Below, in pieces: positions 36,768 to 45,353 of a stretch of DNA of 64,000 nucleotides. Each line of letters starts with the position of its first letter. The first letter of the stretch is position 1. Source of the stretch: Clostridia bacterium (GTDB lineage Bacteria; Bacillota; Clostridia; Acetivibrionales; DSM-27016); contig JAOAIJ010000022.1 in NCBI GenBank assembly GCA_026414765.1, positions 1-64,000 of the forward strand, in the 5' to 3' direction. The notes beneath the pieces were generated by a model. That model made no database searches. It was not told where the DNA came from and was given only the letters and a program-made list of their open reading frames with translations. Both the position numbers and the translations under genes were made by a program.

Positions 36768-38222
36768 CTATTTACAATCCAATTTCCCATACAGATCGAT
36801 ATATTTCTCTGCCTGTCCTCCAATTCCGAAATCCAGCTGCATGCAATTCTTAACGATTTTTTCCCATTCATCCTTCCGCCCATATACCTTTAAAGCTCTT
36901 CTTACTGTATGGAGAAATATCTTGATAGCAGAAAACCTGTAAGAAAAGCCGGTACCCTTCCCTGTTTTTTCATCATAATCCGCAACCATATTTGAAAGTC
37001 CGCCTGTCTGGCGTACTACAGGGATTGTCCCGTATCTCATTGCAATCATTGCTTTTTCCCCCCATGGCTCACATATAGAAGGCATCATTAAGATATCCGC
37101 AGCTGCAAAAACTTTACATGCAATATCCTTATCATAAGGTAAAATAGAAAAGTTTTTTTCATAGTCCCCGGTTAATGACCGGAAAAATTCTTCATAGATC
37201 AGCTCCTCATCATCCTTACGCCCTTCTTCCTGCGGAAGCATCATTACTACCTGGGTATTGCCTTTAATAATATCCTCCAGAGTATACCTGATAATTTCTC
37301 CTCCCTTTTCGTCCTTCAGCTTTGAGTTCAGGAAGAGCAATGGTATACCTTCGTCGACATTAAAGCCCAATTCTTTCTGGACAGCTTTTTTGTTTTCCCG
37401 TTTGGCAGCAATATTTTCAATACCATAATTAACAGATAATCTATCATCCGATGCAGGATCATATTCTTTAAGGTCAATACCGTTTAAAATACCATATATC
37501 TTGCCTTGCCGGCTTTTTATAACATCTTCAAGAGTCCTCCCGAAAAATTCCGATTCTATCTCGGAAGCATAGCGTGGACTGACAGTTGTTACAGTATCTG
37601 AATAAATCAATCCGGCTTTTAAGAAATTTATCTGGTCATAATAATCAATTCCGTATTGAACCAAAGTCTGCCAGTTCATATCTAGAAACACGCAGTTGTC
37701 CTTGTCAAAGACTCCTTGATTTCCCAAGTCATTAAATGTCAATACAGTTTTTGTATTACGATATATATCTGAAGAATTGTATTTAACTTTCAACAGATAT
37801 GGAATAAATGCAGTTGTCCAATCCTGACAATGAATTATGTCCGGCTTAAATCCGAGAAAAGGAATTGCTTCGGGTACAGCTCTGCTGAAGAATGCAAACC
37901 GTTCGGCATCATCGGCATAATCATATAATCTTTTCCTGTCAAAATAATCTGGTGCATCTATAAAATATATCGTTATCGAATCAAACAGCAGGCTTTTGAT
38001 TTTATACACAACTTCTTTATCATTCATTTTTATTTTCATAACTGCAACTGTATCCATGTTATTTGAATATTTCTGAAGGATATTACTGTTTGCAGGCATT
38101 ATAACTCTAATATCAACGCCTTTCCGTGAGATGTTCTTGACAAATTCCATGTTTATCGCACTGGAAGTAATATCACTCAAAGGGTACAGATGAGAAACGG
38201 CAACGAGAACTGCTTTATTCAT
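36768..38222 (-). CDS. Divergent GT5 glycogen-synthase-like protein, copy 2
   Basis: The 484 residues are collinear with the next gene: HCQDWTTAFIPYLLK, LTFNDLGNQGVFD, VSPRYASEIES and RYGTIPVVRQTGGLSNM. Key places differ: the N-terminal loop reads LSDITSSAINMEF (no KTGGL), the RLxxEKG motif is SKLKDEKG without the Arg, and the donor loop reads ICEPWGEKAMIAM instead of RFEPCGLGQL. It is probably a duplicated subunit with altered or lost activity, perhaps pairing with copy 1. The start is ATG at 38222 with a weak GGGG site. Confidence 0.82.
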   Translation of the reverse strand: MNKAVLVAVSHLYPLSDITSSAINMEFVKNISRKGVDIRVIMPANSNILQKYSNNMDTVAVMKIKMNDKEVVYKIKSLLFDSITIYFIDAPDYFDRKRLYDYADDAERFAFFSRAVPEAIPFLGFKPDIIHCQDWTTAFIPYLLKVKYNSSDIYRNTKTVLTFNDLGNQGVFDKDNCVFLDMNWQTLVQYGIDYYDQINFLKAGLIYSDTVTTVSPRYASEIESEFFGRTLEDVIKSRQGKIYGILNGIDLKEYDPASDDRLSVNYGIENIAAKRENKKAVQKELGFNVDEGIPLLFLNSKLKDEKGGEIIRYTLEDIIKGNTQVVMMLPQEEGRKDDEELIYEEFFRSLTGDYEKNFSILPYDKDIACKVFAAADILMMPSICEPWGEKAMIAMRYGTIPVVRQTGGLSNMVADYDEKTGKGTGFSYRFSAIKIFLHTVRRALKVYGRKDEWEKIVKNCMQLDFGIGGQAEKYIDLYGKLDCK

Positions 38223-38344
38223 TTTTACACCCCTTTTTCTGTCAACTCATAAAAATCAGCATGACGTACCTGGCAAATTAATTCTATATAGCTATACTAT
38301 CTATAAATCTTACCAGGTAGTCACAACTGGAAACTAAATAATTC
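38223..38344 (-). other. Structured gap inside the heptose operon
   Basis: The only gap over 60 bases in the operon. TACCTGG (around 38265-38271) can pair with CCAGGTA (around 38319-38325), enclosing AT-rich palindromic sequence. No T-run follows, so it may be an mRNA-processing or stability element. Confidence 0.35.
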
Positions 38345-39361
38345 TTACGCACTGATTACCTTTTTATAGTCTACAAAGCCGCAATTATCATTGACATTAA
38401 GTATAATTCTGCTTCCATATTTATCAAATGAAACCGGCAATTCCTTGTATTCTTTTAAAGCTTCTCTAACTTTCTGCCTGTTTCCGGGAGGACATAAGAA
38501 AAGGAAATATCCTCCTCCCCCCGCTCCCAGAAGTTTACCACCATAGATTCCTGCTTTTTTAGCAGTTTCATACATCATGTTAATTTCACTATTATAAATT
38601 TTGTTGGAAAGTTTCTTTTTCTCATCCCAGCTTGTATCAAGCATTTCACCTATTTTCTTTATATTCATGTTTAAGAATTCCTTTTCACATGTCATAGCCA
38701 TTTTTTTTAATGTGTCCAAAGCATCAAAATTGTTTCCGATATTCTTCTTCTGGTCAGAAAGCACTGAAGAAGCCTTTCTGGCAATTCCTGTATAGAACAT
38801 CATTGTGTATGAATTCAGTAGTTTATAGCCACTGTTCGAAATGTTGATACTTTCTATATCTACGCTGCTATCCTTATTGAAAAGATATTTTCTGAAACCG
38901 CCAAATGCAGCTGCATACTGATCTTGCTTCCCTATTGGTTCATTTAGCTGATCTATTTCTATTTTGCATGCAAGCTCTGCAAGTTCCCTGGGGCTTTTAA
39001 AATCTCCTTTAAAAGTGAACAGCGAATTCAAGAGACCTACTGTAAATGAACTTGATGATCCAAGGCCACTTCCTTTTGAAGGGATATCTGCTATGCACGT
39101 AATTTCTATACCACAGTCTATCTCTGCAATTCTTAGTGCCTCCCGTATTATTTCATGCTGGATTTCATCTATGTGGTCTACTTCTTCCCTTTTTGAATAA
39201 TGTGCAACAACCTTGTTGTCATATCTGGACTTAACAATAATATAAATATATTTATCAATGGTGGCGCTGAAAACTACTCCACCGTTTACTCCATAATAAT
39301 CCCTTATATCCGTACCTCCACCGAAAAAACTCACTCTTAGAGGTGTTTGACTTATAATCAT
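38345..39361 (-). CDS. hddA: D-glycero-D-manno-heptose 7-phosphate kinase HddA-like (GHMP kinase)
   Basis: HddA phosphorylates heptose 7-phosphate at C1 in the GDP-heptose pathway. The 338 residues show the N-terminal TPLRVSFFGGGTDIRDYY motif typical of HddA, the GHMP ATP loop PSKGSGLGSSSSFTVGLLN (about 92-110), EIDQLNEPIGKQDQYAAAFGG and the C-terminal KLLGAGGGGYFLFL motif. The start at 39361 follows AGGAGG; a longer frame would overlap the upstream HAD gene. It is part of the same operon as gmhA and the nucleotidyltransferase-phosphatase fusion. Confidence 0.92.
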   Translation of the reverse strand: MIISQTPLRVSFFGGGTDIRDYYGVNGGVVFSATIDKYIYIIVKSRYDNKVVAHYSKREEVDHIDEIQHEIIREALRIAEIDCGIEITCIADIPSKGSGLGSSSSFTVGLLNSLFTFKGDFKSPRELAELACKIEIDQLNEPIGKQDQYAAAFGGFRKYLFNKDSSVDIESINISNSGYKLLNSYTMMFYTGIARKASSVLSDQKKNIGNNFDALDTLKKMAMTCEKEFLNMNIKKIGEMLDTSWDEKKKLSNKIYNSEINMMYETAKKAGIYGGKLLGAGGGGYFLFLCPPGNRQKVREALKEYKELPVSFDKYGSRIILNVNDNCGFVDYKKVISA

Positions 39362-39386
39362 ATCTTTTTTATACCTCCTGTATATA

Positions 39387-40076
39387 TTAACTGCTTTCAG
39401 AAAATCTTTTTTCCAAAATAACATTCAATATATTTACGTCTATTTCAGAAAAGTGTGATATTGTTTTGTCAGCCTTTGATAAGTCCTGATTGCCGGAATT
39501 AGGATTTTTAAAGCCGATACATGGCATTCCTGCTTCCAGTGAAGCAATAATTCCGTTACGCGAATCTTCTATTACCACACAATTGGACGGTTTTATACTC
39601 AAAATCCGGGCCGCCTTTAAAAAGATATCCGGTTCCGGCTTTCCTTTTTCAACTTCTTCACCACTGACAACCAAATCAAAGTACCCTTTTATATCCAACT
39701 TATTCAGAATGATATCTATTAGCTTTACAGGAGAAGATGAAGCAATTGCAGTTTTTATTCCTTTTTCTCTCAATTCTCTGATAAGATCCAAAACACCGTC
39801 TATAGGTCTCAGGCTTTCTTGAATACTCATCTGTTTGATCACCTGGTTTTTATGAAATACAAGGAGTTCTTCAACAGTATGCGGCAAGCCGTAGTTGCTC
39901 TTTATTCTATGCCACATTTCTTCCAGAGTTATACCGACAAAGGAGTGATGTTCTGCTTCAGGTATAATTAGACCAAACTTGCCGAATGATTTTCTTTCTA
40001 TTTCGAAATAAATGGGTTCACTGTCTATTATTACTCCATCCATATCAAAAATAACTGCTTTTAGTAAATCTCTCAT
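39387..40076 (-). CDS. HAD hydrolase, beta-phosphoglucomutase/phosphatase-like
   Basis: A 229-residue class IA HAD enzyme: motif I IFDMDGVIIDSE (about 9-20), a helical cap, motif II TAIASSSP, the motif III lysine in KGKPEPDIFLKAA and motif IV VIEDSRNGI. This set occurs in beta-phosphoglucomutase and in small sugar phosphatases; the substrate is unknown. With a neighbouring GH13 enzyme, a role in glucose-1-phosphate or maltose breakdown is plausible. It lies 50 bases after the RibD-like gene. Confidence 0.88.
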   Translation of the reverse strand: MRDLLKAVIFDMDGVIIDSEPIYFEIERKSFGKFGLIIPEAEHHSFVGITLEEMWHRIKSNYGLPHTVEELLVFHKNQVIKQMSIQESLRPIDGVLDLIRELREKGIKTAIASSSPVKLIDIILNKLDIKGYFDLVVSGEEVEKGKPEPDIFLKAARILSIKPSNCVVIEDSRNGIIASLEAGMPCIGFKNPNSGNQDLSKADKTISHFSEIDVNILNVILEKRFSESS

Positions 40077-40126
40077 TTTACCTTCATCTCTCCTTAATAA
40101 ATTAGCTTGATTTCCTGTGGCAGTTT

Positions 40127-40813
40127 TTATGCAACAGGCCTGTCATGCATTGTGTATGCATTTCTTGCAAACCTCAACAGGGTATAATTCTCACGCGGTT
40201 GTATATCGATAATCCTATACTTTTTTGTCGAAGACATGTCTCTGTATCCAATGCCATCAACAAGAGTAATGTTTGATGTTCCGCCGATAATAATGGGAAG
40301 CTGCATGAGAATAATCTCATCAGCCAGATCATTTGCGACAATGCTCCAATTCAGTTGCCCTCCTCCTTCAACCATAACACTTTTTATGTTATGTTGTTCT
40401 TCAAGGCATCTGAACAATTCTTTAAAGTCTAGCTTTTCTTTGCCGCAAACTATATATTGCTTGCCCATTCCGGTAATCAGGTCAGCCTTTTCCTTATCAA
40501 AGCCCTTTTCTGTAGTTGCTACTATGGTCCTGCCCTTATCCACTAAAACATTGGAATCTGGAGGAATATCCATTGTAGATGTCGGAATGATCCTTACCGG
40601 ATTTCTGTTTTCTTCATAACGGTTTGTCAGAAATGGATTATCTGTAATAATTGTTTTTCTTCCTACCATAATTCCATCCACTTTTCCTCTGAATTTATGT
40701 ATAAATTCCAAATCTTCATTACTGAATAATTTAAAAAGATCTTTACTTGAATTTCCTGCTCCTAAAGTCAACTTTCCATCAATAGAAATCTGACTGAATA
40801 TAGTAGTTTTCAT
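40127..40813 (-). CDS. RibD C-terminal-type / Rib7-like pyrimidine reductase
   Basis: A 228-residue member of the dihydrofolate-reductase-like RibD C-terminal family: FSQISIDGKLT, KVDGIMVGRKTIITDNPFLT, RIIPTSTMDIPPDSN and the late VMVEGGGQLNWSIVANDLADEI motif. In riboflavin synthesis this domain reduces the ribosylamino-pyrimidine, with or without a deaminase domain. Here it is alone and in a carbohydrate operon, with no other riboflavin gene near, so its reaction is uncertain. It may reduce a different sugar. Confidence 0.88.
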   Translation of the reverse strand: MKTTIFSQISIDGKLTLGAGNSSKDLFKLFSNEDLEFIHKFRGKVDGIMVGRKTIITDNPFLTNRYEENRNPVRIIPTSTMDIPPDSNVLVDKGRTIVATTEKGFDKEKADLITGMGKQYIVCGKEKLDFKELFRCLEEQHNIKSVMVEGGGQLNWSIVANDLADEIILMQLPIIIGGTSNITLVDGIGYRDMSSTKKYRIIDIQPRENYTLLRFARNAYTMHDRPVA

Positions 40814-40833
40814 AATTTTTCACTCCATTATAG

Positions 40834-41982
40834 TTAATTATATTTTTTGTTCAGATTTTTCGCTCTTTCCTCCATTTGAACTATGACCTCATCCAATTCC
40901 ACTCTTTTGTTCCAGTAGAGATCTATACCAAATTCCAAGACATTCCATGTGTTTGCTGTTTTATTTCCGGGCACAAGTGGATAACCCGCTTTCATTTGCT
41001 CCAATACAACCTTTCTGTTGTAAGTGCTTGTCTTTTCAACCTTATCCAGAGCTGAGGGGACAAGCGGTATTCTATTTACACCGTTAGCCCATCTTATCTG
41101 ACATTCCTCACTGATCATCAGGCTCGCAAACTCTAGCAGATAATCCCTTAAATCAGATTCCAGAGAATTGTTTGGGAACATCAGGCCTATTGAAGATGTG
41201 ACGGGAGTGGAGTTCATTCCTTTTATCGAAGGTATCGCACATACTCCGAGCTTTTCGCCCAGGTTTCCACTGATAAAGTCATACACCCATTCACCGTTGA
41301 CTATTGCTGCAATATCACCGGAATGAAACTTGTCCAGCATTTCATATGAAGCGTTAAAACTTGATATTACTCCTTTACTCATTAAATAATCTATATATGA
41401 AAATGCAGTTTTCACTTTGGAATAGTCAAGTTTTTCCGAATCATTATCAACAACAGGCCAGGTACCACAAGCAGATAGTATCGGCAGTAACCAGTAGGAT
41501 TGGTTTACATCTGTAGATGCAGGTATAAACCCTTCTGATAACAGTTCACCGGATATCTCCTCCAGCTCTTCCCAACTTTCAGGGGCTTTGCCTAATATAT
41601 CCTTATTGTAATACATTATAAGATGATTACCCCCAAGAACGGGAAGCCCAAACTGTCTGCCGTTCATGTTCATTGTTTGAAGCATTTTTTCCGGAATTAT
41701 CCCCTTATAAAGCTTACCAGGAACATCAGAGCATAAAGCATTTTTACCGAGCAGTGACAAATCCGACGGTACAAAAGCCATATGAGGCCCTTCGCCTGTT
41801 ATATATATGCTGTCAATCCTCTCTACCATTTCCTTAAGACTCATAACTTCCGGTTTTATACTTACTCCATATTTATTTGAAAAATCATTGCAGATTTCTT
41901 CAAGTACATTTTTTGACAGATCTCCCGGACCATCAAACTCATGCCATATGACAATTTCTTTTTCATTTCTTTGTACTGACAT
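40834..41982 (-). CDS. Cytosolic maltose-binding-type solute-binding protein (no signal peptide)
   Basis: A 382-residue protein with the fold of family 1 extracellular solute-binding proteins: EIVIWHEFDGPGDLSK at the start, MYYNKDILGKAPESWEEL, the FHSGDIAAIVNGEWVYDF segment and a helical C-lobe. Known relatives are exported lipoproteins; this one begins directly with the mature domain, with no hydrophobic segment or lipobox in any in-frame extension. No permease or ATPase genes are near. It may be an intracellular oligosaccharide sensor or carrier. The start at 41982 follows GGGAG; an ATG six codons earlier has no site. Confidence 0.85.
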   Translation of the reverse strand: MSVQRNEKEIVIWHEFDGPGDLSKNVLEEICNDFSNKYGVSIKPEVMSLKEMVERIDSIYITGEGPHMAFVPSDLSLLGKNALCSDVPGKLYKGIIPEKMLQTMNMNGRQFGLPVLGGNHLIMYYNKDILGKAPESWEELEEISGELLSEGFIPASTDVNQSYWLLPILSACGTWPVVDNDSEKLDYSKVKTAFSYIDYLMSKGVISSFNASYEMLDKFHSGDIAAIVNGEWVYDFISGNLGEKLGVCAIPSIKGMNSTPVTSSIGLMFPNNSLESDLRDYLLEFASLMISEECQIRWANGVNRIPLVPSALDKVEKTSTYNRKVVLEQMKAGYPLVPGNKTANTWNVLEFGIDLYWNKRVELDEVIVQMEERAKNLNKKYN

Positions 41983-42006
41983 CTTCGTTCTCCCTTCCAT
42001 TATTTG

Positions 42007-43941
42007 CTAATACTTAACTGCAACGATTGCCTGTCCAGGCTTTAAAACTATACAGTCTGTTAATTTTTTGTCAATACTGTTTAAATGAGTGTCGGCAAGG
42101 ATTCTTAGTTCTTTTATACCAGAAAATACCTTTTCCAGATTGACATTAATCTCATTGTCCATGTTTAAGTTAAAACAGCAAACAAGCATTTTTTGTTTTT
42201 GTACATATGCATAAATAATTATATCTTCTGGTGTTTCCGGTATAGTAAAGTTATCCGGCTTTATCAGGCCAAGGTATTCTTTTCTTATCGAATACAAACG
42301 TCTTAATAATAAATTCATATCTTCTGCATACTGATTTGTCCAGTCTATTTTTATCTTGTTAAAAAATGCTCTAGGTATCTCAGCACCGTTTGTATTATCT
42401 GCCAATCCACAATTTAAAGGCTGCTTTTCATTTACCTCAAAGCCTGTTGTTATGTAGGGAACAGCATTTGGAAGGAAGTAATTGAACACCCCCATCATCC
42501 TTGCTAGATTAATACCCCCGTTTCTGCTTGTAATCCTTGGAGTATCTGCTGTCTCTGCACATGCGAAAATATTGATTTCCAATGACGGCAGCTCTTTTAA
42601 GTAATCTACAAGTGTTTTCTTACTGATTTTGGACATAATGTTCCAACCGCTACCAAGCATTATGTTGTATCCGCTGCTTTTTGCCTTCTTATGGTTTGAA
42701 TTGAACAAATCCTCACTGATAAGGATTGCATCAGGTTTTATTTTTTTGACTACATTAAACAAATGCTGAAGCAGAGGAACCGGGAGCGTGTGCCCTATAT
42801 CAACTCTGAAACCGTCGAGTCCGTAAACTTCCATATCATGTCGAAGTACTTCTTCAAAAATATCCCACAAACCCTGATTTGGTATACCTGCAGGAAAAAT
42901 ATTGCCTTTAATGGTATCAAACATAATGTAAGGAGCCTGATCAGCTTTAAGATACTTTTGCACCGAAGGTGTCACATCCATAAAAAGACGCAGGAATGTT
43001 GTATCTGTCCATATTGGCTGTACGTCATTTATCCAGTCCGAGTGTGCAGGCGAAGTAGTTATTTTCATTTCAAGTTCTACTAATGTAAGTAAATCCTCTC
43101 CGGTTTCCCTGGACATCTGCTTTATTCTTTCCCACAATTCGGGATTCAGCTTATCGGGAGAATGCGAAAATTTCTCAAGGTGTACTGCTGTCTCACAGGA
43201 GTTATATATAATATCAATTTTCTCAGGAGTACATTCTTCAAAAAAGCCTAATTCCGGTATTTCTGGTGGCTTAAATCCTTCTATATGCTCAATTTTTATC
43301 CAATATACCCAATCCGGATGCTTTTCTATCAAATCACTGTTTCTCGCTGTTACCCTTGGTATAAAGTCGTGCACTACCTTAATGCCCATAAGGTGACATG
43401 CCTCTATCAAAGCAGCAAATTCTCTCTTAATATCGAAATCTACCATCCCGTCAAGCAAATCATCATGCAGGTTCGGATCCAGTTCAAAGTAGTTTTGTAT
43501 CGCATATGGAGATCCTATATCGCCTTTTTGATTCAGCGTACTGTATTTTGTGACAGGCAGGACATAAAGAATATCTACTCCATAATTCTTTAGCATAGGT
43601 AAAAGAATAATTGTTCTTAAGAAAGTACCTGATTCAATTTTGCCATCGTCATTATAATCCCATGCAGTTGAATATCTTACAAGTGAATTGTAAATGACGC
43701 TTTTGCTTAAATCATTATTTTCATGAAATAAGCCGGACTTCTCCCCATCAAGTATATAGTCAATACACGCTTTAATAAATGCATAGGGATTTACAGATAT
43801 TTCTCCATTCTTTTGATCCAGAACATCTTTATATCCTATAGTATTCCATATGGAAGGTATCCAAAACGATTTATGTGCAACCGATTGCATTTCCTCTAAA
43901 TACAAATATACATTATTTAAATTTTTTGTTTTGTTAATCAA
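42007..43941 (-). CDS. Cytosolic GH13 alpha-amylase-family enzyme, unusual subgroup
   Basis: A 644-residue GH13 protein without a signal peptide. The catalytic set is present: GFRVDIGH with Arg379 and the nucleophile Asp381, the acid/base Glu410 in LISEDLF, and the third carboxylate Asp466 in AETADTPR. Region I is HDFIPR rather than DVVINH, and the usual His before the third Asp is Ala. These traits recall the GlgE-like and related maltosyl-transferring branches, but specificity cannot be assigned. It starts with TTG after AAGGGGAAG and is the first gene of the heptose/GT5 operon. A LacI-type palindrome lies inside its beginning. Confidence 0.85.
   Translation of the reverse strand: MINKTKNLNNVYLYLEEMQSVAHKSFWIPSIWNTIGYKDVLDQKNGEISVNPYAFIKACIDYILDGEKSGLFHENNDLSKSVIYNSLVRYSTAWDYNDDGKIESGTFLRTIILLPMLKNYGVDILYVLPVTKYSTLNQKGDIGSPYAIQNYFELDPNLHDDLLDGMVDFDIKREFAALIEACHLMGIKVVHDFIPRVTARNSDLIEKHPDWVYWIKIEHIEGFKPPEIPELGFFEECTPEKIDIIYNSCETAVHLEKFSHSPDKLNPELWERIKQMSRETGEDLLTLVELEMKITTSPAHSDWINDVQPIWTDTTFLRLFMDVTPSVQKYLKADQAPYIMFDTIKGNIFPAGIPNQGLWDIFEEVLRHDMEVYGLDGFRVDIGHTLPVPLLQHLFNVVKKIKPDAILISEDLFNSNHKKAKSSGYNIMLGSGWNIMSKISKKTLVDYLKELPSLEINIFACAETADTPRITSRNGGINLARMMGVFNYFLPNAVPYITTGFEVNEKQPLNCGLADNTNGAEIPRAFFNKIKIDWTNQYAEDMNLLLRRLYSIRKEYLGLIKPDNFTIPETPEDIIIYAYVQKQKMLVCCFNLNMDNEINVNLEKVFSGIKELRILADTHLNSIDKKLTDCIVLKPGQAIVAVKY
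43876..43889. promoter_or_regulatory. LacI-type operator inside the start of the GH13 gene
   Basis: TGCAACCGATTGCA, a near-perfect palindrome with central CG, about 52 bases inside the coding region. It matches the LacI/CcpA-family pattern and the upstream site at 44167. Confidence 0.55.
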
Positions 43942-44166
43942 ACTTTTTTCACTTCCCCTTTAAAATATTTCATGTAGACACTTCGGTTATTATGGTTTTA
44001 TGAATAACCTTTAAGACTGCATGACTACTAAGATTGTAGCAAAGTTTATAAAAGAATCAGCTTATACTAATAATGGATTTTAATTTGGTTAATTAACTAT
44101 TTTTCTTTTTTAAAGGGCTTATACTAATTAATATTTCAATCCCAAGAATAATACTAAACATTAAAT

Positions 44167-44182
44167 ATGCAACCGCTTGCAT
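44167..44182. promoter_or_regulatory. LacI-type operator upstream of the heptose/GT5 operon
   Basis: ATGCAACCGCTTGCAT: arms ATGCAA/TTGCAT around CCGC, the standard LacI-family operator form. It is 226 bases before the GH13 start and 292 bases from a second such site, suitable for looping. The 275-base gap around it (43942-44216) holds no gene. No LacI-type regulator is encoded in this window. Confidence 0.65.
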
Positions 44183-44216
44183 TTGTTTTTAAAAAATTTT
44201 ATTTTCTTTCTCTGAC

Positions 44217-45254
44217 TTATAACATAAGAGCGGTTTTTATGGTCTCACAACTTACTGCACATCTGGTATCCAAGTCATATCCAAGAAGTTCATTTATAGC
44301 TTCTTTATATTCTTCCAGCGGGTATTTTCTCGTTACCAGTTTATTCAGATCAGGCAATGTCGAAGCAAATTGGATTGTTGTCTCAAACAGCTGATTATAT
44401 TCGCCCAGCCCCAAAATTTTTATTCCGTTTGATAAATATTTTGCAGGTGAAAAGGTAAATTTGTAATTCGGATTAATCCCCAAGAGTACAATCCTACCCC
44501 CGCGTTCTATATATTCTTCAGCAAATTCAAGCTGATTACCGATTGCATCTATAACCAGATCAAATTTACGACCAGAATTAATTTTATAAACTGTTTCAAC
44601 ACTTAGCATTTCCGGACTGAAAGCATAGTCTGATATAGTTTTTGCATATTTAAGTCTAAACTCACTTTTTTCCGTTGCAGCTGTCAATCGGGACAGTTTT
44701 TTTGATGCCATCTGGCACAGCATTCCCATTGGTCCTGATCCAAGTACAAGGACAGAATCATCAACACTTATTTCTGCTTTCATCAGATTATGCAGTACAC
44801 AAGCTAGAGGCTCAATCATCAAAGCCGTCTCCCAGCTCATATTGTCGGGTATTCTATAAACATATTTATCTTCACAGACAAAATATTCAGCAAAAGTTCC
44901 ATGTATATTCAGCCCGGCGATGTCAAACCCTCCAGTACGGCCGCCATTACACAGATTGGTTGCACCTCTCCTGCAATAATAGCAATTGCCGCAGTATTGA
45001 TTAGGATCTATGACAACTCTGTCTCCAACTTTTATATCTCCGACTTTTTCTCCGACTCCGGTTACTGTACCTACAGCTTCATGCCCTCTTATGACTTCAG
45101 GTGCTTCCTGTTCTTTTCCTGCAATTAAAGCAAGATCTGTTCCACATATTCCTGTAAGGTGTATTTTAATCTTTACCTGGTTTGGAGTTTTTATTTCCGG
45201 TTCTGCTACCTCAGTTTTTCTAAGTTTGTTTTCTGACCATATTAAGGCTTTCAT
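44217..45254 (-). CDS. Zinc-dependent medium-chain alcohol/sorbitol dehydrogenase
   Basis: A 345-residue MDR-family dehydrogenase: catalytic zinc residues in GICGTDLALI and GHEAVGTV, structural zinc lobe CGNCYYCRRGATNLC (about 90-104), IEPLACVLHN, and the Rossmann motif VLGSGPMGMLCQ. Such enzymes oxidise polyols or threonine with NAD(P). The start at 45254 follows GGGAGG. A perfect 16-base palindrome lies 36 bases upstream. It is upstream of the carbohydrate operon on the same strand but separated by 275 bases with operators, so it is probably a separate unit. Confidence 0.9.
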   Translation of the reverse strand: MKALIWSENKLRKTEVAEPEIKTPNQVKIKIHLTGICGTDLALIAGKEQEAPEVIRGHEAVGTVTGVGEKVGDIKVGDRVVIDPNQYCGNCYYCRRGATNLCNGGRTGGFDIAGLNIHGTFAEYFVCEDKYVYRIPDNMSWETALMIEPLACVLHNLMKAEISVDDSVLVLGSGPMGMLCQMASKKLSRLTAATEKSEFRLKYAKTISDYAFSPEMLSVETVYKINSGRKFDLVIDAIGNQLEFAEEYIERGGRIVLLGINPNYKFTFSPAKYLSNGIKILGLGEYNQLFETTIQFASTLPDLNKLVTRKYPLEEYKEAINELLGYDLDTRCAVSCETIKTALML

Positions 45255-45289
45255 TATATCGCCTCCCTTCAAAACATCAATTATCAAAA

Positions 45290-45305
45290 GTTACATATAT
45301 GTAAC
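45290..45305. promoter_or_regulatory. Palindromic operator candidate upstream of the dehydrogenase
   Basis: GTTACATATATGTAAC is a perfect 16-base palindrome, 36 bases before the dehydrogenase start and 48 bases after the end of the helix-turn-helix gene upstream. It may bind a dimeric repressor, possibly the neighbouring DNA-binding protein. Confidence 0.55.
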
Positions 45306-45353
45306 AGTTCAGGCTATATGTTATTAAGACTGTATACTTCTCTAAATTCATTA

